Shown: piece by piece, positions 34,138 through 42,584 of the stretch
Numbering within the stretch: position 1 is the first letter of the stretch
How the letters are laid out: each line of letters begins with the position of its first letter
Position numbers and translations under genes: made by a program
Assembly: GCA_025463055.1 (NCBI GenBank)
Contig: JAOAPV010000005.1
Span: 238,180 to 302,179 of the forward strand
Direction of reading: 5' to 3'
DNA from: Candidatus Acidiferrum typicum
GTDB lineage: Bacteria > Acidobacteriota > Terriglobia > Acidiferrales > UBA7541
Length of the DNA: 64,000 nucleotides
The notes under the pieces: generated by a model
What the model was told of the DNA's origin: nothing
The model's input: only the letters and a program-made list of their open reading frames with translations
Database searches by the model: none

Positions 34138-34956
34138 CTATCCACCACTCGGTGCAGCGGAGGCGCTTTGCGGCTGCACCGTCAATAGCAAGCGGGTGCC
34201 TCCATCAAGATGAATATTCTTGTCGGTGGAAGTCAGCACGGTTCCTTCACCGTTGCTACTGGCGCTCAGGCGTACTCCCTCTAAGCCGTATACGCCTCGA
34301 GCATTTGCCGGCAGCGGTCCGGAATTATTTGCTTCGCTGCCCCCGGTACCGTTGGGATTGGTTGCGTTGGGATTGGTCCCGCTCGGATTGGTTCCGTTAG
34401 TGTTGCTGCCCGGATATGGTTGAGTCGTCGGCGTTCCCTCCGGCCGCGCGCCGCGGCTGCCGGACATGCTCGGATTATTGCTCGGCGATCCCGGCGCAGT
34501 CGTAGGTTGCGCGTCGTAACCTCCGTAGCTAGATACCTCGCGGGCCGGCACCGCGATCGCTTGAATCACCACATTATTCAGCGGAACTTCCTGGCCACCC
34601 TTCAGCATTGCCTTATCAAACTGAATAGCCAGCATCGATTCTCGCTGGCCGTTCGATCGCGCAGAAGCTTTCGTAACATGCCCGACGAGTTTCGTTCCCT
34701 TCGGCAGGATCGTCCTGCCATCCGTCGACTTCACCGCCTCCATGGTATGCGCAGTGATTTGCTCGCCAGGTTTCGCCTTCTTCGAATCTAAGGAAGAGTT
34801 GAGCGTGGCATTGATCGCCGTGCCGCCGGCCAGCGATGCTTCGCTGCTCACGTTTTCTGAAGGTGGCGCGGATTGTTCTGAAGGTGGGGCGGATTGCGCC
34901 GCTGCGCCAGTCGCGCAAAGTGCTGCCACAGCAAAGGCAATTGCAAAAGATTTCAT
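34138..34956 (-). CDS. Secreted protein of unknown function (paralogue A)
   Basis: 272 residues with a clear signal peptide (ALCATGAAAQ). Residues about 45-130 form a conserved core: GTAINATLNSSLDSKKAKPG, TILPKGTKLVGHVTKA, MLAIQFDKAMLKGGQEVPLN. This core recurs in the neighbour at 35027-35893. A low-complexity Asn/Gly/Thr/Pro linker (NPSGTNPNATNPNGT) follows, then a C-terminal strand-rich part ending DKNIHLDGGTRLLLTVQP. The KPG..ITA and LPKGTKLVGHV wording recalls the soluble domain of TrbI/VirB10-like proteins, but no other secretion gene is present. Function not assigned. The two genes are 70 bases apart in one direction and end in a strong terminator. Confidence 0.8.
   Translation of the reverse strand: MKSFAIAFAVAALCATGAAAQSAPPSEQSAPPSENVSSEASLAGGTAINATLNSSLDSKKAKPGEQITAHTMEAVKSTDGRTILPKGTKLVGHVTKASARSNGQRESMLAIQFDKAMLKGGQEVPLNNVVIQAIAVPAREVSSYGGYDAQPTTAPGSPSNNPSMSGSRGARPEGTPTTQPYPGSNTNGTNPSGTNPNATNPNGTGGSEANNSGPLPANARGVYGLEGVRLSASSNGEGTVLTSTDKNIHLDGGTRLLLTVQPQSASAAPSGG
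34346..34405 (-). repeat. 15-base coding tandem repeat
   Basis: About four imperfect units of GTTGGGATTGGT-type sequence encode the NPNGT/NPSGT/NPNAT series in the linker of the secreted protein. Likely to vary in number by slippage. Confidence 0.7.
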
Positions 34957-35026
34957 GGAAAACCCTCCTCAAGTTTCAAATCATCTGAGGCTGGGTCTTT
35001 AGCTGGATTGCCTGGATCAGCCAGGA

Positions 35027-35893
35027 CTAAGGGTTGGGAGTAATGTCGTTCAGATCGACTTGCGTAGCGTCAATATCCCCGTTTGGCGGCGGCTGCACAA
35101 CCAGGAGCAAGCGCGTGCCGCTGCCCAGGTGCATTTGCTTCTTCGCCGAAAGCAAAACCGTCCCGTGCGACCCTTCCGACGTGGGCGTGTAAACTTTCAC
35201 ATCCGGCCGCCCGAATGCACCCTTGCTGTCCGGGGTGAACAGCCCGTTGGAGTCGAGTTCGCCCTCTGCCGCAGGCGCGGCATAGAGTGGCGCACGCAGT
35301 TTACTGCGCGGACTGTCATAAACGATCGTGGAAACCACCAGGGCGCCATCATTTGTCGGCTCCGCCGAAGTCGGCTCAACCCCTGCCGCCAACGGCTCAC
35401 CCGGCGAATTCAGCGCAACAGACGTTCCCGCCTCTTTGCTTGCTTCGGTATCAGACAGCGATGGCACCGAACCCACCGCCAGCGCCTGAATCCCGGCGTT
35501 GAGGATGACTTCCTGTCCGTCCTTCAACACCGCCTTGTCGAACTGTACAAACAGCGCTGACCCAGCGCGTCCCCGGCCACCGGAGGTCGCGCGCACGATA
35601 TGCCCAATCACTTTCGTTCCCTTGGGGAAAACAACCGAACGCTGGTAAGTAACGTCTTCCGCCGTCTCTGCGGTCACCGTATCCCCGGGCCGCGCCTTCC
35701 TCGTATCAAGCTCGTTCGTAAGAACCGCATTGAAAGCCGTCCCGATGCACAGCGGGGCTGTGACCGGTGCAGGAGGCGCTTGCTCCTTGGTCACCTTTTT
35801 CGCCGCCAAATCCAATTCAGGCCCCTGTGCCGCACCGGCTTTGGGAATCAGGAGCGCGCTCGCCACCAGCATGGTAACTGCAAACTTCCTCAT
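35027..35893 (-). CDS. Secreted protein of unknown function (paralogue B)
   Basis: 288 residues with a signal peptide (ALLIPKAGAAQG). Shares the core with paralogue A: FNAVLTNELDTRKARPGDTV, VFPKGTKVIGHIVRA, ALFVQFDKAVLKDGQEVILN, and the same end pattern KKQMHLGSGTRLLLVVQP. The middle linker is longer and differs in sequence. It is the first gene of the pair. Upstream is a 240-base gap before the kbl 3' end. Envelope location inferred from the leader. No family name recognised with certainty. Confidence 0.8.
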   Translation of the reverse strand: MRKFAVTMLVASALLIPKAGAAQGPELDLAAKKVTKEQAPPAPVTAPLCIGTAFNAVLTNELDTRKARPGDTVTAETAEDVTYQRSVVFPKGTKVIGHIVRATSGGRGRAGSALFVQFDKAVLKDGQEVILNAGIQALAVGSVPSLSDTEASKEAGTSVALNSPGEPLAAGVEPTSAEPTNDGALVVSTIVYDSPRSKLRAPLYAAPAAEGELDSNGLFTPDSKGAFGRPDVKVYTPTSEGSHGTVLLSAKKQMHLGSGTRLLLVVQPPPNGDIDATQVDLNDITPNP

Positions 35894-36088
35894 GACGCGC
35901 CACCTTCTCGATCTGTCCAGAAGAACAGGCAGGACTGGTATTTAGAAGGAATGCACGACAGCAGCCAAACCTAAGTCTAGCGTTTTAAGGCGGTTAGCTA
36001 CGAAAGATGCGCGCAGCCACTATCCAAAAAGAGGTCATAGTACTTCAAATCTGCAAGCCCAAAGTAGCTGCGGCATCCGCACAGGATA

Positions 36089-36114
36089 GCCTCTAAAGTA
36101 TTGCGAGTAGAGGC
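36089..36114 (-). terminator. Hairpin downstream of kbl
   Basis: Perfect 7-base arms GCCTCTA and TAGAGGC with a 12-base loop, 18 bases beyond the kbl stop. There is no T-run, so it may be an RNA-stabilising hairpin or a weak terminator. Confidence 0.35.
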
Positions 36115-36131
36115 CCTTAGGAGCCTGGCCC

Positions 36132-37346
36132 TCAAACAACGCCGAGCTGCTTGCCGACTTCCGCAAGAATATCCGCCGCCTTCAAGAGCTGCTCGCGTTT
36201 GTGCGTAGCGCTGACAATCGCCCGCAGCCGCGCCTTGCCCTCTGCAACCGTGGGGTACCCCACCGCTGGCGCGTACACGCCAGCCTCAAACAGCTTCCTC
36301 GAAAACTCAAACGCCTTCGCCGCATCCCCCACATGGATCGGAATGATCGGCGTCTCGCTGGCCTTAAATTGAAATCCCCGCTTCTTCAGTTCGCGCTTGA
36401 AAACCTTCGTGTTCGCCCACAATTTCTTCACCAGCCGCTCGCCCTCCGGGGAATCCAGCAACGTAAACGCCGCCTGGCAAGCCGCCGCCGTGGCCGGCGG
36501 GTGCGAAGTCGAAAACAAAAACGGGCGCGCCCGCAAATACAAAAAGTCGATCAAATCGCGCGACCCGCAAACATATCCGCCCATCGCCCCAATCGCCTTG
36601 CTCAGTGTTCCGACCTGAATCTGCACCCGCCCATGGCAATCCAAATGATCAACCGTGCCGCGCCCATTGCGCCCCAGCACTCCAGAAGAGTGCGCATCGT
36701 CAACCATCATGATGCAATTATATTTCTCCGCCAGGTCGCACAACGCCGGCAGCGGCGCGATGTCGCCGTCCATCGAGAAAACGCCGTCCGTGATGATCAG
36801 CTTGTGCCCGCTCCAATTCGCGTTTTCCTGCAGGATCCGCTCGCAATCCGCCACATCCTTGTGTTTGAAAACTTTGATCGTCGCTTTAGAAAGCCGCGCG
36901 CCATCAATAATTGACGCATGATTCAGCTCGTCCGAAATAATCAGGTCCTCTTTGCCCAATACCGCGGAAACCGTCCCTGCGTTCGCCGTAAATCCGGACT
37001 GAAACACCACGCAAGCTTCCACATTCTTAAACCGCGCAATCTGCTCTTCCAAATCCATGTGGATTTTCATCGTCCCGGCAATCGTTCGAACCGCGCCCGC
37101 GCCCACGCCATACTTCCGCACCGCCTCAATTGCAGCTTTGCGCAGCGCCTTGTGTGTAGTCAGCCCCAGGTAATTGTTCGAAGCCAAATTGATGACCTCG
37201 CGCCCATCGATAACGCAAACCGGCTTCTGCTCTCCCTCCACCACGCGTAACTTCGGCGCCGTTCCCTTAGCCCGCAATTCCGCCAACTGGTCGCTAACGT
37301 ATTGCAACGGACTCTGGCCAACCCTCTGTGTAGCCGTCTCTGACAT
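36132..37346 (-). CDS. kbl: Glycine C-acetyltransferase (2-amino-3-ketobutyrate CoA ligase)
   Basis: PLP enzyme of the alpha-oxoamine synthase family that splits 2-amino-3-ketobutyrate with CoA into glycine and acetyl-CoA, the second step of threonine breakdown. 404 residues from the ATG at 37346, which has GAGGAG upstream; the track start at 37406 adds an unrelated leader. Seen: LASNNYLGL, FQSGFTANAG, the PLP-contact DDAHSSGVLG and the Schiff-base Lys250 in VGTLSKAIGAMGGY. AONS/KBL members can be confused, but tdh immediately upstream settles it. Confidence 0.94.
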   Translation of the reverse strand: MSETATQRVGQSPLQYVSDQLAELRAKGTAPKLRVVEGEQKPVCVIDGREVINLASNNYLGLTTHKALRKAAIEAVRKYGVGAGAVRTIAGTMKIHMDLEEQIARFKNVEACVVFQSGFTANAGTVSAVLGKEDLIISDELNHASIIDGARLSKATIKVFKHKDVADCERILQENANWSGHKLIITDGVFSMDGDIAPLPALCDLAEKYNCIMMVDDAHSSGVLGRNGRGTVDHLDCHGRVQIQVGTLSKAIGAMGGYVCGSRDLIDFLYLRARPFLFSTSHPPATAAACQAAFTLLDSPEGERLVKKLWANTKVFKRELKKRGFQFKASETPIIPIHVGDAAKAFEFSRKLFEAGVYAPAVGYPTVAEGKARLRAIVSATHKREQLLKAADILAEVGKQLGVV

Positions 37347-37496
37347 TAGTTTTTCTCCTCGTGTACCGCGACGAGCCCTCGTCCTCGCACTTCGCCCTGA
37401 GCGCAACGGAGTGCTTCCAGCGACGTCAGGCTGGGGAAAACTCCAACTAAACCGGGGTTACCCCTTGCACCTTAAACTCTTTAACTCTTGAACTTT

Positions 37497-38552
37497 TCAA
37501 CTCTGAATCCCATCCGGATACATCAGAATCTTCCCCGCCAACCCGCCCTGCAGCAGCGCAAACGCATTCTCAAACTTTTCCATCGGTGTGCGCTCCCCAA
37601 AAAGCGGCTCCAGATTCAGCCGCCCCGCCTTCAGCAGCGCGGTCATCTGCACCCAGGTCCCGTACATCCGTCGTCCATAAATCCCTTGCACGGTCGCACC
37701 CTTGAAAATCACATCATTGACCAGATCCAGCGGCACAGATTCCGTAGGAATCCCTAGCAGCGAAGCGCGCCCTCCCGCCCGCAGCGCCCGAAATCCCTGC
37801 TGAATCGCCGCCGGATTCCCGGACATTTCCAGCAGCACATCCACGCCCGTCCCGCTCGTCTCCGATTTAATCCGCGTCACTGAATCCTCAGTCGCCGGAT
37901 TTACCACCACGTCCGCGCCCATTTTCTTCGCCATCGCGCGCCGCTGCTCGTTCGTCTCCGTCGCAAACACCGTCGAGCTTCCGCAAGCCTTCGCCACCGC
38001 AATCGCCATCAACCCAATCGGCCCGCAGCCCGTCACCAAAACGGTCCGCCCCGCAATCTCGCCCGCCAGCACCGTATGCACCGCGTTCCCCAGCGGATCG
38101 AGTATCGCGCCGTAATGTTCCGGAATCGTCGAGTCCAGCTTCCAAATATTCGACGCCGGAATTTTCACAAATTCCGCAAACGCGCCATCCTGATCAATTC
38201 CAATAATTCGCAAATTCTGGCAGATGTGCGCTTCGCCCAGCCGGCACTGGTGGCAGTGCCCGCAACTGACATGCATCTCTGCGCTGACAAAATCCCCGGC
38301 CTTCACCGCCGCCACTTCGTCGCCGACCCGCTCCACCACACCGCAAAACTCGTGCCCCAGAGTTACCGGCGGCTTGATGCGCCCTTGCGACCATCGATCC
38401 CACCCATAAATGTGCAGATCCGTTCCGCAAATCGAAGCCGTACGCACTCGCACCAATACGTCCGTAGGTCCAATCGACGGCACCGGTGCATTTTCAAAGG
38501 AAAGGCCCCGCGCAGGCTGCATCTTGCGCAAAGCTTTCATCGTGGATGGCAT
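37497..38552 (-). CDS. tdh: L-threonine 3-dehydrogenase
   Basis: Zinc-dependent medium-chain dehydrogenase oxidising threonine to 2-amino-3-ketobutyrate with NAD+. Catalytic Zn ligand Cys42 (ASICGTDLHIY), GHEFCGVV, four structural Zn cysteines (CGHCHQCRLGEAHIC), and the nucleotide-binding VTGCGPIGLMA. HIYGWDRWSQGRI is the TDH signature. 351 residues; AGGAGC about 10 bases before the ATG. kbl follows after 150 bases. The MFS gene ends 58 bases upstream, so all may be one transcript. Confidence 0.95.
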   Translation of the reverse strand: MPSTMKALRKMQPARGLSFENAPVPSIGPTDVLVRVRTASICGTDLHIYGWDRWSQGRIKPPVTLGHEFCGVVERVGDEVAAVKAGDFVSAEMHVSCGHCHQCRLGEAHICQNLRIIGIDQDGAFAEFVKIPASNIWKLDSTIPEHYGAILDPLGNAVHTVLAGEIAGRTVLVTGCGPIGLMAIAVAKACGSSTVFATETNEQRRAMAKKMGADVVVNPATEDSVTRIKSETSGTGVDVLLEMSGNPAAIQQGFRALRAGGRASLLGIPTESVPLDLVNDVIFKGATVQGIYGRRMYGTWVQMTALLKAGRLNLEPLFGERTPMEKFENAFALLQGGLAGKILMYPDGIQS

Positions 38553-38610
38553 GAAAAGCGGGCTCCTAGTAGGCCAATCGCGATGGTAGCATACGTTTTC
38601 CTACGAACTT

Positions 38611-39978
38611 CTATCCCGACAACTCTTCCAGCGCCACGCGATTCGTCCGCGGCCCCAGCACCGCGATAATCACCGCAACTCCCGTCATCGCTGCCGCCAA
38701 AAGCGCAAACACCGCAGGCACACCGTGCGCCAGCACCGCTCCAATCAGCAGAGAAGTAAACGCCGCGCTCAGCCGGCTCCAGCTATACGTAAATCCCACG
38801 CCCGTCGCGCGAATCCGTGTAGGAAATAATTCCGCCTGAAACGCATGAAACGCAGCGGAGAACCAATAATTGCAAAGCGTCAGCAACGCCCCGAATGTAA
38901 CCACCGCCGCGGGAGTGCGCGCGTTACCAAATCCCAGCCCAAACGCCGCCACCAACAACGCCAGCACCACAATCGTCCACTTCCGTTCCAGTCGGTCAGA
39001 GGTCCACGCTGCCAACATCGGACCGACCGGCGAGACCAGCGCGATCAGCATCGTGTATTCAAGCGAATGCAGCAGCGAAAACCCGCGCTTCAGCAAAAAA
39101 GTGGGCGCCCAATTCGCGAATCCGTAAAAGCCAATCGTTTGCAGCATCTGAAAAAGGATGAGCATCACCGTACGCCGCAGATAGGGTGGCCGCCACAATT
39201 CGGCAAACGTCCCCAGCTTGCGTGAAACCGTGCCTGATTCCTGCGCCACGACCACAGGCAGCGCCGCCTCTACAGGAAGAGGCTCCGTTTCGAGAGCGCG
39301 CATCACCCTGTCCGCTTCCGCGGTCAGCCCTTGACTCTCCAACCATCGCGGCGATTCCGGCAGTCGCCGCCGAAACCACCAGGTCAGCAACGCGCCGCTA
39401 GCGCCAATCACCATCACCCAGCGCCATCCCGCGATTAGAAAATGCGTAGGCACCAGCAGTCGAGACAGTATCGCCGCCACCGGCACTGCCATGAACCCCG
39501 CGACCTGCGTGATCGCAACGTACCGTCCTCGCGCGTGGCTCGGCACCAACTCGGTGACGTACGTGCCGATCACTACAATTTCCGCGCCGATGCCCAGGCC
39601 TGCGAAAAACCTCATCGCGATCAGCCAGCCCGCCGAAGGCGCAAATGCTCCCGCCAGGGTGAACACCGAATAGATCAGCAACAACGTGATGAACGAAACG
39701 CGCCGCCCCCATCGGTCGCTGCCCATCCCAAAGAAAATCGTGCCGAAAAACATTCCCAGAAATCCGGAAGCCACAAAAAAGCTGAATTGTTTCAGGGAAA
39801 GAAATCCGGACTGCAGCAGCGCCGCCCCGATGTAGGCCACCACGAAGATGTCGTATAGATCGAAAAAAGTCCCCAGCGAAACCAGCGTAATGAATCGCCG
39901 ATGAAATTTCCCCAGCGGTAGCCGCTCAATCCGCGCCGCTATCGGAGAAGGAGCACTTTCCGCGATCGGCGCGGTCAC
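38611..39978 (-). CDS. MFS transporter, sugar/organic-acid porter-like
   Basis: 455 residues with 12 predicted helices. Typical marks: GSDRWGRRVSF after helix 2, RFFAGLGIGAEIVVIGTYVTELVP, RRLPESPRWLE before the central loop, and LFPTRIRATGVGF near helix 10. This is the metabolite:H+ symporter / AAHS-like wording. Start is a GTG. It sits 14 bases after the M28 peptidase gene and just ahead of tdh-kbl, so an amino acid or peptide product may be the substrate, but family features alone do not say so. Confidence 0.88.
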   Translation of the reverse strand: MTAPIAESAPSPIAARIERLPLGKFHRRFITLVSLGTFFDLYDIFVVAYIGAALLQSGFLSLKQFSFFVASGFLGMFFGTIFFGMGSDRWGRRVSFITLLLIYSVFTLAGAFAPSAGWLIAMRFFAGLGIGAEIVVIGTYVTELVPSHARGRYVAITQVAGFMAVPVAAILSRLLVPTHFLIAGWRWVMVIGASGALLTWWFRRRLPESPRWLESQGLTAEADRVMRALETEPLPVEAALPVVVAQESGTVSRKLGTFAELWRPPYLRRTVMLILFQMLQTIGFYGFANWAPTFLLKRGFSLLHSLEYTMLIALVSPVGPMLAAWTSDRLERKWTIVVLALLVAAFGLGFGNARTPAAVVTFGALLTLCNYWFSAAFHAFQAELFPTRIRATGVGFTYSWSRLSAAFTSLLIGAVLAHGVPAVFALLAAAMTGVAVIIAVLGPRTNRVALEELSG

Positions 39979-39992
39979 ATGTATTCCATTAC

Positions 39993-42032
39993 CTACTTCA
40001 CCCGTTCCACAATCCCGATTTTCTCCAGCGCCTGCAAATATTCCGTCACCATTTCCAAAGGCACCGGCCCATATTCCGCCGACACCGCATCGCGAATCGC
40101 CTGCGCGTTCCGTTTCCCATCCGCGAAATTCAGCACTTCATACGCGTACTCTTCCCCGCCGCCCCATAATCCTTCGTAACTCAGGAGCTTCGGCGTAGCG
40201 AGTCCCGCCGCCTTCGCGTGCTCCGTGAAATAGTCGTATCCAAACACCGCCAGCGGCCCTTTCGGCTCCGCCTTCCGCCTGTAAATTTCCGCTCGTTCTG
40301 GCACGCGGCCTGGCGGTCTCTCGCACCCCACCCCCGTTTCCGTAAGAACGCTCGCCAGCGATTGAGCTGTGAACTTCTTCGTCGAATCTGCCGCCGCCTT
40401 CTCATAAGCAATCCGCTCGTCATAATCGATGCACACATCATCAAATCCCAACTTCCACACGCGCGAGTCCGCTTGCGACTTCCGCAGCTCATTTCCCTGC
40501 AAAATCGCGGTCCTCAGCCACACCTCTTGCCTTCCTAGTGTGGCCAGAAAATACCCGCTCGCCGCCCCAATGAACGCCGCACGTTTGAGCTTCGTCGTAT
40601 CGATATTCGCCGCGCTATCGAAATTCGTGTGAATGTACCGGTCCGGCCAATCGTTCAGATAAATCGCTGGGATACCAAATGACGAATCCTGATAAACGTC
40701 ATGATCGCTTCCCATTGTGTAAGCACTGAATTGCGCCTGCAGCGGCTCCTTCCCACCCTCAGGCGCAACCAGCGGATAATCCGCGCTTCCGGTAGCCGCA
40801 AACTTATACGACTCCTCGTTCACAAACTCCGCAAAAGCCCACGCCACGTCATGCACATAGCTCGGCAAGCTCCGCGGCCCGCGTGTCACGTGGAACACTG
40901 CCTTCGTGGCCGGCCCGCCGCCCACCATATCCATGTGTACGACCGCTTTGATCCGTCGCGCAAACTCCGGCTTCCCGTTCAGCAGCGCCAGCGTCCCCTC
41001 AATCTCCGGCGGCCAGATAAATCGAATCGTCCGCGCCGGCCGCGCCAGCTTTCCTTCGCTGGTCAATTTCTGCAGCGTCCGCGCAACTTCCAAAATCGTC
41101 ACGCATCCACTGACATTGTCGTTCGCACCCGGCCGCTGATGGTCCAGGTGGCAGCTAAACGCAATCTCCTCCTCCTTCAACTTCGCGTCCGCTCCCGGAA
41201 TCGTCGCCGTCACCACTTCATAGTTGCTCGCGTGCTGCCCCGCCTTCACCAACGCATGAAGCCGGATCGTTTCCCCACGCGCGAGCCGCTCCCGCAATCC
41301 GCGTCCCGTCTTCAGCGACACCATGAACCCAAACGTCTTGTTCGGCGAAAATGTCTCCAGATGTCCCCATCGAATCAAATTCTCGTCCTCGCCCCACCAA
41401 GCCGTCTTCTGGTTCTGCGCGTAACTCACAATCCCCGCCGCCCCAAATTTCCCCGCCGCCAAATCCTGCACCGCCCCCGGCTGCGCGCCCACCAATACAA
41501 TCTTTCCTTTTACGTTCTTGCCCGCGTAATCCGCGTCTTTCGTCCCATCACCAACATCCACCAACTCCGCAGTAACATCCGCCGACTCGCTGTCCTCCGC
41601 CAAAACAATCGGCATCGCCCCATAACTACCAATCTTCACGCGAGTCTCCGCGGTCCTCTCCTTTCCGTCCTTTCCATCCTTTACTTCCTCTAAGTCACCT
41701 TCCTCCGCATCCCACCCCGGCCGCGATCTCTGCGTGCCATAAAAAATCTTCCCATCCGCTGGAAACTGCAAAATCGCCACATCGCTCAACCCGTAAGCCC
41801 GCGCCCGCTCCGCCACCAATTCCGCCGCAGCATGAAATCCGCGCGATCCCCGCTGCCGGTGGAATGTCGCGATCACCTCCAGATTCCGCTTAGCCGTCTC
41901 CCCGCTAAGCTCATCAGCCAGCCCCGCAACATCCTTCTCCGGCAGCAAAGGCGTCCGCTGCTGCGCCAAACCAACTCCCCCGCCGACCGCCATCGCCATT
42001 AATACAATCGCAACAATCGCACCGACCCTCAT
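39993..42032 (-). CDS. Secreted M28-family zinc aminopeptidase
   Basis: 679 residues with a signal peptide (AMAVGGGVGLAQQ). A PA-type inserted domain near residues 150-260 comes before the M28 catalytic domain. Zinc-site blocks: SCHLDHQRPGANDNVSG, WPPEIEGT, HMDMVGGG and GSDHDVYQD. The C-terminal 150 residues are helical and not assigned. Likely releases N-terminal amino acids from peptides outside the cytoplasm. GAGGAGG lies close upstream; ATG 42032 has better spacing than the GTG at 42035. First gene of a run followed by MFS, tdh and kbl. Confidence 0.9.
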   Translation of the reverse strand: MRVGAIVAIVLMAMAVGGGVGLAQQRTPLLPEKDVAGLADELSGETAKRNLEVIATFHRQRGSRGFHAAAELVAERARAYGLSDVAILQFPADGKIFYGTQRSRPGWDAEEGDLEEVKDGKDGKERTAETRVKIGSYGAMPIVLAEDSESADVTAELVDVGDGTKDADYAGKNVKGKIVLVGAQPGAVQDLAAGKFGAAGIVSYAQNQKTAWWGEDENLIRWGHLETFSPNKTFGFMVSLKTGRGLRERLARGETIRLHALVKAGQHASNYEVVTATIPGADAKLKEEEIAFSCHLDHQRPGANDNVSGCVTILEVARTLQKLTSEGKLARPARTIRFIWPPEIEGTLALLNGKPEFARRIKAVVHMDMVGGGPATKAVFHVTRGPRSLPSYVHDVAWAFAEFVNEESYKFAATGSADYPLVAPEGGKEPLQAQFSAYTMGSDHDVYQDSSFGIPAIYLNDWPDRYIHTNFDSAANIDTTKLKRAAFIGAASGYFLATLGRQEVWLRTAILQGNELRKSQADSRVWKLGFDDVCIDYDERIAYEKAAADSTKKFTAQSLASVLTETGVGCERPPGRVPERAEIYRRKAEPKGPLAVFGYDYFTEHAKAAGLATPKLLSYEGLWGGGEEYAYEVLNFADGKRNAQAIRDAVSAEYGPVPLEMVTEYLQALEKIGIVERVK

Positions 42033-42156
42033 CACTCCTCCTCTAGGGAGCGCGGCGGTCTTGTTGACCCTGAGCCCCGAAGGGCCGCCGCTTTAACACC
42101 GCTGCCACGCCCCACCCGACGCCGCGAAACACTACCACACCCGCCACATCACCGTG

Positions 42157-42197
42157 GAACAGCCATTCCTGCCTGCCCGCTGCAGGCGGGGCTGTTC
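42157..42197. repeat. Nested inverted repeat, REP-like hairpin
   Basis: Outer arms GAACAGCC (42157-42164) and GGCTGTTC (42190-42197) enclose a second perfect pair GCCTGC (42171-42176) and GCAGGC (42182-42187). It lies between the divergent M28 and AbrB-like genes, about 55 bases before the latter. The form suits a dispersed REP-type element or a strong RNA hairpin. Confidence 0.55.
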
Positions 42198-42253
42198 GCC
42201 TTTCCTCGTAGCGACCTGCAATGTTCCGCCAAAAGAATCTGTATACTTTCAGA

Positions 42254-42517
42254 ATGAAATTCAAAGCCTCCCTTGATAAGGCTGGGCGTGTTGTCCTTCC
42301 CAAGCTCCTTCTGAAAAAGATGCACCTGGCCGCAGGCGATGAACTAAGTGTCGAACGCAATGGTGACACCATCACGGTGCGCCCTGTCGCCAGTAAGGCG
42401 CTGCTCAAGAAAGAATTCGGCATCTGGGTCTACCAGGGCCGACCCTCATCGCAGTCAATTTGCCGTTTGATTGACACAGAACGCAAGAAGCGCCTTCGCA
42501 TGCTCCTTAGCTCATAA
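42254..42517 (+). CDS. AbrB/MazE-like DNA-binding protein
   Basis: 87 residues. The N-terminal swapped-hairpin domain is clear: KASLDKAGRVVLPKLLLKKMHLAAGDELSV split over residues 4-36, then ITVRPV. The C-terminal 40 residues are basic (TERKKRLRMLL). Start at ATG 42254 rather than 42221, where homology begins. No Shine-Dalgarno sequence is seen; a TATACT at 42242-42247 would place transcription start at the ATG itself, so a leaderless message is possible. No toxin gene lies next to it, so it is either an orphan antitoxin or a transition-state-type regulator. Confidence 0.82.
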   Translation: MKFKASLDKAGRVVLPKLLLKKMHLAAGDELSVERNGDTITVRPVASKALLKKEFGIWVYQGRPSSQSICRLIDTERKKRLRMLLSS

Positions 42518-42584
42518 GCGGTTCCGTTCCTTCTTCATCACTTTACGTGGCTAATCCTTTTTTTCTTCGCTATCATCCCCGCGC

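Noticed and set aside
40701-41693. 330-residue plus-strand ORF
   Set aside because: Antisense to the M28 peptidase and Arg/Pro-rich; shadow.
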